A stretch of 5,826 bases of DNA, from positions 1 to 5,826 of the forward strand of contig QIMA01000171.1 in the NCBI GenBank assembly GCA_003233535.1, read 5' to 3'. Under the pieces are notes generated by a model, which made no database searches, was not told where the DNA came from, and saw nothing but the letters and a program-made list of their open reading frames with translations. The position numbers and the translations under genes were made by a program. The stretch is from Rhodanobacteraceae bacterium (lineage in GTDB: Bacteria; Pseudomonadota; Gammaproteobacteria; Xanthomonadales; SZUA-5). Below, one piece after another: positions 1 through 4,490 of this stretch (the first letter of the stretch is position 1; each line of letters begins with the position of its first letter).

Positions 1-35
1 GGTGTAGTGGTTCATACACCCGACTGAGAAAAAGT

Positions 36-59
36 CGCTGGGCGATCAAGGGCCTAGCG
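36..59 (+). repeat. Inverted repeat / RNA hairpin in pheA leader
   Basis: CGCTGGGC (36-43) pairs with GCCTAGCG (52-59) over 8 bp, with one G-U pair and an 8-nt loop. The right arm GCCTAG (52-57) is also exactly complementary to CTAGGC at 110-115, so it has an alternative partner. No T-run follows. Confidence 0.45.
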
Positions 60-85
60 AGGGCGCGTGAAGTTTATGAAATTCC

Positions 86-105
86 GGGTTAGCCCTGGCT
101 GACCC
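86..105 (+). repeat. Inverted repeat / strong RNA hairpin in pheA leader
   Basis: GGGTTAGC (86-93) pairs with GCTGACCC (98-105) over 8 bp, with one U-G pair and the 4-nt loop CCTG. The short size and tight loop make it the most stable-looking stem in the leader. It overlaps the end and stop codon of a possible mini-ORF at 67-102. There is no poly-T tail, so it is not a classical terminator. Confidence 0.5.
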
Positions 106-113
106 CAAACTAG

Positions 114-132
114 GCACCGGCGATCTCGGTGC
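114..132 (+). repeat. Inverted repeat just upstream of the pheA ribosome binding site
   Basis: GCACCG (114-119) pairs perfectly with CGGTGC (127-132) around a 7-nt loop. It ends 12 nt before the AGGAG at 145-149. Its first two bases are shared with the CTAGGC (110-115) that can pair with 52-57, so the two pairings compete. It could affect access to the pheA start, but that is inference. Confidence 0.45.
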
Positions 133-144
133 GAGTGCAACTTC

Positions 145-149
145 AGGAG
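145..149 (+). promoter_or_regulatory. Ribosome binding site of pheA
   Basis: AGGAG lies 7 nt before the GTG at 157-159. It is a good Shine-Dalgarno and fixes this GTG as the start. The next stop upstream in frame is the TGA at 100-102, and no other start codon lies between them. Confidence 0.8.
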
Positions 150-156
150 TGCTGCG

Positions 157-1254
157 GTGAGTGAGAATCAGCCGCCCGCGGAGCCGCTATCGGCGCTGCG
201 CGAGCGTATCGACAATCTTGATCGGCAAATTCAGTCGCTGATCACCGAGCGTGCGCAGTTCGCCCGTCAAGTCGGGTTGGCTAAGGGGCCGCTGAAAGAG
301 GCGCTGGAATACTATCGCCCCGAACGCGAAGTGCAAGTGTTGCGCAACGTGATCGATCGCAATGATGGCCCGTTGAGCAACGCTGAGCTGCTGCGTGTGT
401 TCCGCGAAATCATGTCGGCCTGCTTGGCGCAGCAAAATCCGCTTCGCGTCGCCTTCCTCGGTCCTGAAGGGACCTTCAGTCAAAGCGCCGTGCAGCGCCA
501 TTTCGGCCACTCGGTACACGCGGTGCCGATGGGCAGCTTTGAGGAGGTGTTCCAGGAAGTAGAGGCCAAACATGCCGATTTCGGTGTGGTCCCGGTCGAA
601 AACTCTTCCGAAGGCGCGGTCAATCACGCGCTCGATCTGTTCTTGGAGACACCGCTGCGCATCTGTGGCGAGATCGAGCTGCGCATCCATCAGCATCTGC
701 TCAGTCACGCCACCGATTTGTCTAAAATCGAGCGGGTCTATTCGCACGCACAATCGCTCGGCCAATGCCGCGGCTGGCTGCGCGAAAACCTACCGAACGC
801 AGAGCGGATAGCGGTTAGTAGCAACGCCGAGGCGGCGCGTCGCGCCCGCGGTGCGCCGGAAGCGGCGGCGATCGCCGGCGATGCGGCAGCTCAGGTCTAT
901 GGGCTGCCTATACTCGGCGAAAGCATCGAAGATAATGTCGATAACTCGACTCGCTTCCTGGTGATTGGCAAGGATCTGTTTCCACCGACTGGACACGATA
1001 AGTCCTCACTGTTGCTGATTGGTGGCGCGCAACCGGGCTCGCTTTATCAGCTACTCGATCCGTTCGCCAAGCACGGCATCAACATGACTCGGATTGAGTC
1101 GCGTCCGAGCCGTAAGGGGAAGTGGGAATACGCGTTCTTCATCGATATCGAAGGGCACATAGACGACGACAAGATCCAACAAGCATTGGGTGATTTGGGT
1201 CCGCTGGCAGCGCAGCTAAGGGTGCTTGGCTCCTATCCGGTTTCTTTGCTTTGA
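157..1254 (+). CDS. pheA: Bifunctional chorismate mutase / prephenate dehydratase (P-protein)
   Basis: Cytoplasmic enzyme that converts chorismate to prephenate and then to phenylpyruvate, the committed branch to phenylalanine. The 365 aa are close to the usual proteobacterial P-protein length. Residues about 10-95 form an AroQ-type chorismate mutase helical domain. R15, R32, K43, R57/E58 and Q92 line up with the E. coli active-site residues R11, R28, K39, R51/E52 and Q88. Residues about 97-275 form the prephenate dehydratase domain, with GPEGTFS (102-108), VPVENSSEGAV (145-155) and the catalytic-type NSTRF motif (263-267). Residues about 283-360 form a C-terminal ACT domain with ESRP (314-317), the usual site of feedback inhibition by phenylalanine. 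It starts at GTG behind AGGAG and its stop overlaps the hisC start by 4 nt. All key motifs look intact, so I expect an active, Phe-regulated enzyme. Confidence 0.97.
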   Translation: MSENQPPAEPLSALRERIDNLDRQIQSLITERAQFARQVGLAKGPLKEALEYYRPEREVQVLRNVIDRNDGPLSNAELLRVFREIMSACLAQQNPLRVAFLGPEGTFSQSAVQRHFGHSVHAVPMGSFEEVFQEVEAKHADFGVVPVENSSEGAVNHALDLFLETPLRICGEIELRIHQHLLSHATDLSKIERVYSHAQSLGQCRGWLRENLPNAERIAVSSNAEAARRARGAPEAAAIAGDAAAQVYGLPILGESIEDNVDNSTRFLVIGKDLFPPTGHDKSSLLLIGGAQPGSLYQLLDPFAKHGINMTRIESRPSRKGKWEYAFFIDIEGHIDDDKIQQALGDLGPLAAQLRVLGSYPVSLL

Positions 1255-2378
1255 GTGATCTGGACTTCCTTGCAGCTGCGCCGTCTGGCGTGGCCAAGCT
1301 GCAGCCCTACGATCCCGGCTTGGACGCGATTGAAGTGCGTCGACGCTGGACGGTGGGCGAGGTATTTGAGCTGTCCGGCAACGAGAGTCTGTGGGGACCC
1401 GCGCCGGCGGTGTGTGAGGCACTGAAAGTGGCCGCCGGACGCCTGCCGTACTACCCGGATCCCTCGGCCAGGGCGTTGATCACTGCACTGGCTGCACTGC
1501 ACGATGTCGATCCTGCTGGCATTGTGGTTGGCAACGGTAGCCATGAGCTGCTGGTGCAAATCGCTTGCACCTTGGCTGGGCCTGGGCAGCGCGTGGTCGC
1601 CCCGCAGCATGGCTTTGCGGTATTTGCCATCGCCGGGATCCAATGCGGTGCCGAGTTGGTGTTGGCTTCGGTATATCCGCTTGATCACGAGCGCGCTCTG
1701 AATGCCGACCCAGCGAGCTTGGCGCAAGCGGCCCAGGGGGCTCGGCTGGTCTATCTGGCGAATCCGAATAATCCCACCGGTGGCGGTTGGGACGCGGCCA
1801 CTCTGCGCGGATTTCTCGATTCAGTGTCGCCAGAAACGCTGGTCGTCATTGACGAGGCGTACGCCGAGTACGTGCGCCGGCCGGACTGGATTAGCGCTGC
1901 GCGACTGCTGGCCGACTATCCCAATTTGATGGTCACCCGGACTTTTTCCAAAGCCTACGGTTTGGCCTCCCTGCGAATCGGCTACGTGCTCTGTGCGCCG
2001 AACTTGGCCGTACTACTGGAGCGGACCCGGCTCACCTTCAATCTCAATCATTACGCACAGGTTGCCGCCGTCGCTGCCATCGCCGATACCGAGCATTTGG
2101 CTTACGTTGTTGATCAGACGCTAGCGCAGCGATCGCGCTGGGCTCGCGCGCTGACCAAGCTGGGACTACGCGTATTCGCATCCGAAGGCAATTTTCTGCT
2201 CGTCGATTTCGCACGGCCGGCGCAGCCGATCTTCGCAGCCTTGGCTGCTCGTGGTGTCTTACTGCGTCCCGTGGGTGGTTACGGCTTGCCTAACTGCCTG
2301 CGTATTACCATCGCCGATGAGCGCAGCCTGGAAGCGCTGCTGAGTAGTCTCCGGCACGTTCTGGACACAGCACAATGA
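1251..2378 (+). CDS. hisC: HisC-family PLP-dependent aminotransferase (histidinol-phosphate / aromatic aminotransferase)
   Basis: Fold-type I PLP aminotransferase of 375 aa, a normal length for the family. Visible motifs are NPNNPTG (171-177; N174 matches E. coli N157), DEAY (201-204), TFSKAYG with the Schiff-base lysine K234, SLRIGY with R242, and CLRITI with the substrate-carboxylate arginine R351. The HGFAVF segment (120-125) resembles the YAFAVY of Pseudomonas HisC2-type proteins, from memory. The start is TTG, overlapping the pheA stop as TTGA, with no clear Shine-Dalgarno; it gives an N-terminus (FLAAAPSGVAKLQPY) that fits the family. The next in-frame candidate, GTG at 1290, would trim this conserved part. 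Since it sits among aromatic genes and not his genes, it probably transaminates phenylpyruvate and possibly histidinol phosphate or arogenate; sequence alone cannot decide. The usual SNEN motif reads GNES (43-46). Confidence 0.92.
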   Translation: MSDLDFLAAAPSGVAKLQPYDPGLDAIEVRRRWTVGEVFELSGNESLWGPAPAVCEALKVAAGRLPYYPDPSARALITALAALHDVDPAGIVVGNGSHELLVQIACTLAGPGQRVVAPQHGFAVFAIAGIQCGAELVLASVYPLDHERALNADPASLAQAAQGARLVYLANPNNPTGGGWDAATLRGFLDSVSPETLVVIDEAYAEYVRRPDWISAARLLADYPNLMVTRTFSKAYGLASLRIGYVLCAPNLAVLLERTRLTFNLNHYAQVAAVAAIADTEHLAYVVDQTLAQRSRWARALTKLGLRVFASEGNFLLVDFARPAQPIFAALAARGVLLRPVGGYGLPNCLRITIADERSLEALLSSLRHVLDTAQ

Positions 2379-3685
2379 CAAAACGAACCGATTGGCAGAT
2401 TGAGCCGGGTCAGGCCCTCAATGGCGAGGCTGTGGTGCCAGGCGACAAGTCGATTTCCCATCGCGCGATCATGCTGGCGAGCCTCGCCGAAGGGCGCAGT
2501 GAGATCGACGGCTTCTTGGAGGGTGAAGATACGCGGGCAACCGCACAGATATTTGCCCAGCTCGGCGTTCGCATCGAGACGCCAGAAGCTAGGCGGAGAA
2601 TCGTCCACGGGGTCGGTTTGCACGGACTTCAAGCACCGACAGCTGAGCTGGATTGTGGCAACGCTGGCACCGGTATGCGGCTGTTAGCTGGCGTCCTCGC
2701 GGCGCAGCGCTTTTCCAGCGTGCTGTGCGGTGACGCTTCGCTGAGTAAGCGACCCATGCAGCGGATTATTGATCCGTTGACCGAAATGGGCGCACAGATT
2801 GCTAGCAACGGTGGTCGGCCACCGTTGCGAGTCACACCTGCGCAGAGCTTAGCGGCGATCGATTACAGCCCGCTTGTGGCCAGCGCGCAAGTAAAGTCTG
2901 CGGTGTTGCTAGCCGGCCTATACGCAGACGGTGAGACGATCGTTCGCGAACCGCAGCCAACCCGCGACTACAGCGAAAGAATGTTACACGGGTTCGGCTG
3001 GCCGGTGCGCATTGAGCCCGGTCGGGTCAGCGTCAGTGGTGGCGGTCGCGGAACGGCAATGGCGGTTCGAGTCCCGAGCGACTTTTCTTCCGCCGCTTTT
3101 CCGTTGGTGGCCGGACTGGTCACGCCCAACTCCGAGCTACACCTGCGCGGAATAGGTATTGATGCGCGCCGTACAGGACTGCTTGCGGCGCTGCGGCTAA
3201 TGGGGGCGAAGCTCGAAGTGCGGCCTAAATCTCTGGGCGAAGCAGATATTTCGGTTTATTACAGCAGCCTGCAAGGGGCCGATATTCCGGTTGATTTAGT
3301 GCCTGATATGATCGATGAATTCCCGGTCCTGTTCGTCGCAGCGGCGTGCGCAAAAGGCACAACGCGGGTCCGCGGTGCTGCTGAACTGAGAGTCAAGGAA
3401 AGCGACCGCATCGCGGTTATGGCGACAGCGTTGCGCAAAATGGGAGTCACCCTGGTCGAGCACCCAGACGGGATCGATATCGTTGGTGGCGCGCTCGACG
3501 GCGCTATAGTCGACAGCGCTGGCGATCACCGCTGCGCCATGGCCTTGACCATCGCTGCTGGCTGCGCGGGGTCTTGTTCGACGATCACCGATTGTGCCAA
3601 CGTGGAGACTTCATTTCCCGGGTTTAGCGCGCTTTGGGGCCAGCTGGGATGCTCGATCAAGGAAAGTACGAATGAGCTCAGCTGA
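2375..3685 (+). CDS. aroA: 3-phosphoshikimate 1-carboxyvinyltransferase (EPSP synthase)
   Basis: Transfers the enolpyruvyl group of PEP to shikimate-3-phosphate, the sixth step of the shikimate pathway, in the cytoplasm. At 436 aa it is full length. Motifs in order: GDKSISHR (23-30; K25, S26, R30), GNAGTGMR (95-102), SLSKRPM (122-128), SAQVK (170-174), TRDYSERM (196-203), DEFP (314-317, with catalytic D314), RVKESDR (339-345) and DHRCAMA (384-390). SAQVK and the RPM context recall class II/CP4-like enzymes, but RDYSE has Tyr where class II has His. The NAGT glycine (G98, E. coli G96) is kept, and L103 replaces E. coli P101. DHRCAM has Cys where Ile is usual. The ATG overlaps the hisC stop as ATGA, and the 3' end overlaps cmk by 14 nt. 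Assignment is secure; glyphosate behaviour cannot be predicted from this alone. Confidence 0.97.
   Translation: MTKRTDWQIEPGQALNGEAVVPGDKSISHRAIMLASLAEGRSEIDGFLEGEDTRATAQIFAQLGVRIETPEARRRIVHGVGLHGLQAPTAELDCGNAGTGMRLLAGVLAAQRFSSVLCGDASLSKRPMQRIIDPLTEMGAQIASNGGRPPLRVTPAQSLAAIDYSPLVASAQVKSAVLLAGLYADGETIVREPQPTRDYSERMLHGFGWPVRIEPGRVSVSGGGRGTAMAVRVPSDFSSAAFPLVAGLVTPNSELHLRGIGIDARRTGLLAALRLMGAKLEVRPKSLGEADISVYYSSLQGADIPVDLVPDMIDEFPVLFVAAACAKGTTRVRGAAELRVKESDRIAVMATALRKMGVTLVEHPDGIDIVGGALDGAIVDSAGDHRCAMALTIAAGCAGSCSTITDCANVETSFPGFSALWGQLGCSIKESTNELS
3659..3663 (+). promoter_or_regulatory. Ribosome binding site of cmk inside the aroA 3' end
   Basis: AAGGA, within AAGGAAA (3659-3665), lies 8 nt before the ATG at 3672. 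This supports 3672 as the cmk start over the upstream in-frame ATG at 3594, which would add 26 residues (beginning MPTWRLHF) that are only aroA read in another frame. Confidence 0.75.
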
Positions 3686-4346
3686 GTCTGTTCCGGTAAT
3701 AACTGTCGATGGCCCGAGCGGTTCCGGTAAAGGTACCGTGGCCCTAGCTGTTGCTCGCAGTCTGGGTTGGAACTTCCTCGACAGCGGCGCGCTGTACCGC
3801 GTGGTCGGATTGCTCAGCCTACGCCACCCGAGCAAACCAGCTGCAGAACTAGCGCGCGGTGTCGAACTGCACTTTGAGCAGGCTGCCGACGGTACTCCGC
3901 AAGTGTGGCTGGGTGACGAAGATGTTTCGGCGGCGATTCGCAGCGAGTCGGTCAGTCAAGCCGCGTCCAAAGTGGCCGCCGATCCGCGAGTTCGAAGCGC
4001 TTTGGTTCAGGCGCAACGAGATTTTTGCCGTTTTCCCGGACTGGTGGCTGACGGCCGAGACATGGGGACGGTGATATTCAGTGACGCCGGTGTGAAGGTT
4101 TTTCTCACCGCAAGCGTCGAAGAGCGCGCTCGTAGACGCCATAAGCAGTTGATAGGAAAAGGCCAATCAGCTAATCTTGGCGACCTTTTGCGAGATATTG
4201 GCGAGCGCGACCGGCGGGATCGGGAGCGTTCGGCTGCGCCGTTGCGGCCAGCGGATGATGCCTTGATGATTGATTCAACGGCCTTAGACGTGCCCACGGT
4301 GGTGCAGCAAATTCTCAGTCAGCGAGCGCTCGTCGCTACCGGCTGA
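3672..4346 (+). CDS. cmk: Cytidylate kinase (CMP/dCMP kinase)
   Basis: Phosphorylates CMP and dCMP with ATP to CDP and dCDP, recycling nucleotides from RNA turnover and lipid synthesis; cytoplasmic. The protein is 224 aa from the chosen ATG, against 227 aa in E. coli. It shows a P-loop GPSGSGKGT (14-22), the nucleotide-binding segment DSGALYR (37-43), GRDMGTVIF (128-136), and an arginine-rich lid region ERDRRDRER (178-186) followed by the APLRPADDA and DST elements typical of bacterial Cmk. The start overlaps the last 14 nt of aroA and has its own Shine-Dalgarno, so expression is probably coupled to aroA. The order aroA-cmk-rpsA is widely conserved in proteobacteria. Nothing looks truncated or altered. 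Confidence 0.96.
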   Translation: MSSAESVPVITVDGPSGSGKGTVALAVARSLGWNFLDSGALYRVVGLLSLRHPSKPAAELARGVELHFEQAADGTPQVWLGDEDVSAAIRSESVSQAASKVAADPRVRSALVQAQRDFCRFPGLVADGRDMGTVIFSDAGVKVFLTASVEERARRRHKQLIGKGQSANLGDLLRDIGERDRRDRERSAAPLRPADDALMIDSTALDVPTVVQQILSQRALVATG

Positions 4347-4389
4347 GGGTCAATACCGCGCGGAAGTTCGCGGCTGGTCCCATACATAA

Positions 4390-4447
4390 GGGTCCCGGCC
4401 ATTTTGTTCTAAACCCGCACCTAGGTGCACTAACAAGGCGGGGACCC
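4390..4447 (+). repeat. Nested long inverted repeat in rpsA leader
   Basis: The outer stem is GGGTCCC (4390-4396) with GGGACCC (4441-4447), a perfect 7 bp. It encloses TTGTT (4404-4408)/AACAA (4432-4436) and an inner GCAC/GTGC stem with the loop CTAG. A second copy, GGTCCC at 4376-4381, can also pair with GGGACC (4441-4446), so two mutually exclusive folds exist. The nested arrangement makes chance less likely, but no folding energy was calculated. Confidence 0.5.
4417..4428. repeat. Perfect 12-bp palindrome GCACCTAGGTGC
   Basis: GCACCTAGGTGC is a perfect dyad. In RNA it would be a 4-bp stem with a CTAG loop, the tip of the larger nested structure. In DNA it could be a dimeric regulator site. 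Nothing in the window separates these two readings. Confidence 0.4.
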
Positions 4448-4463
4448 GTGGCGCTTTGGCCAC
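4448..4463 (+). repeat. Hairpin immediately upstream of the rpsA initiation region
   Basis: GTGGC (4448-4452) pairs with GCCAC (4459-4463) around the 6-nt loop GCTTTG. It begins directly after GGGACCC, so it could stack on that stem. CTTTGG occurs at 4454-4459 and again at 4473-4478, next to the start region. Confidence 0.45.
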
Positions 4464-4476
4464 TGTCGTCCTCTTT

Positions 4477-4480
4477 GGAA
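4477..4480 (+). promoter_or_regulatory. Weak Shine-Dalgarno of rpsA
   Basis: GGAA lies 10 nt before the ATG at 4491, within an A/T-rich stretch. It is a poor match to the anti-Shine-Dalgarno for such a highly expressed gene, which fits the known S1-dependent initiation of rpsA mRNA in enterobacteria. Confidence 0.45.
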
Positions 4481-4490
4481 TTTATAACCC

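Larger units (their letters stand above)
1..156 (+). promoter_or_regulatory. Structured non-coding leader upstream of pheA (no recognised gene)
   Basis: No frame here gives a recognisable protein. The pheA frame is closed by stops at 25-27, 55-57 and 100-102. The other forward frames close early or at 90-92, and the reverse frames give only unrecognised short peptides. An upstream gene could end at the TGA at 25-27 (last residues GVVVHTPD), but I do not recognise that tail. The stretch is rich in inverted repeats: 1-6/15-20, 21-25/33-37, 36-43/52-59, 86-93/98-105 and 114-119/127-132. No T-run follows any of them, so none is a standard intrinsic terminator. I see no convincing -35/-10 pair. 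The likely role, inferred only, is an untranslated leader of the pheA operon. Confidence 0.4.
4347..4490 (+). promoter_or_regulatory. Structured untranslated leader between cmk and rpsA
   Basis: This 144-nt gap contains no gene. It holds several potential stems: CCGCG/CGCGG (4356-4360/4369-4373), GGGTCCC/GGGACCC (4390-4396/4441-4447), TTGTT/AACAA (4404-4408/4432-4436), GCAC/GTGC (4417-4420/4425-4428) and GTGGC/GCCAC (4448-4452/4459-4463). An unpaired-looking stretch TTTGGAATTTATAACCC then leads into the rpsA ATG. In E. coli, rpsA has a weak Shine-Dalgarno and a hairpin-rich initiation region through which S1 represses its own synthesis. The layout here is similar, so S1 autoregulation is a reasonable inference, not shown. 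I see no convincing intrinsic terminator for the cmk operon and no clear promoter. Confidence 0.5.

Noticed and set aside
1..20. tRNA-like arm (GGTGTA...TACACC with GGTTCA)
   Set aside because: The stem is 6 bp with an 8-nt loop, not a 5-bp/7-nt T-arm, and no acceptor, D or anticodon arm or CCA follows.
187..765. 192-codon open frame on the reverse strand inside pheA
   Set aside because: It lies fully antisense to an intact, well-conserved pheA, has no recognisable motif, and is expected from codon bias at this GC content.
1233..1727. 164-codon reverse-strand open frame over the pheA/hisC junction
   Set aside because: Antisense to the HisC N-terminal region, no motif and no context for a reverse gene.
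3594..3671. Longer cmk form starting at ATG 3594
   Set aside because: The extra 26 residues are the aroA 3' end in another frame, the family has no such extension, and AAGGA sits properly before ATG 3672.
3690..3730. Direct repeat GTTCCGGTAA at 3690-3699 and 3721-3730, around the cmk N-terminus
   Set aside because: Both copies are coding, in different frames (VPVI and the P-loop GSGK); only two copies, most likely coincidence.
4372..4408. Rho-independent terminator after cmk (imperfect stem followed by CATTTTGTT)
   Set aside because: The stem has mismatches, the T-run is short and separated from the stem, and the same bases form better stems in the rpsA leader.
4483..4488. TATAAC as a -10 box next to the rpsA start
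   Set aside because: No -35-like hexamer at the right distance (CCACTG at 4460-4465), and it would start transcription at the ATG.
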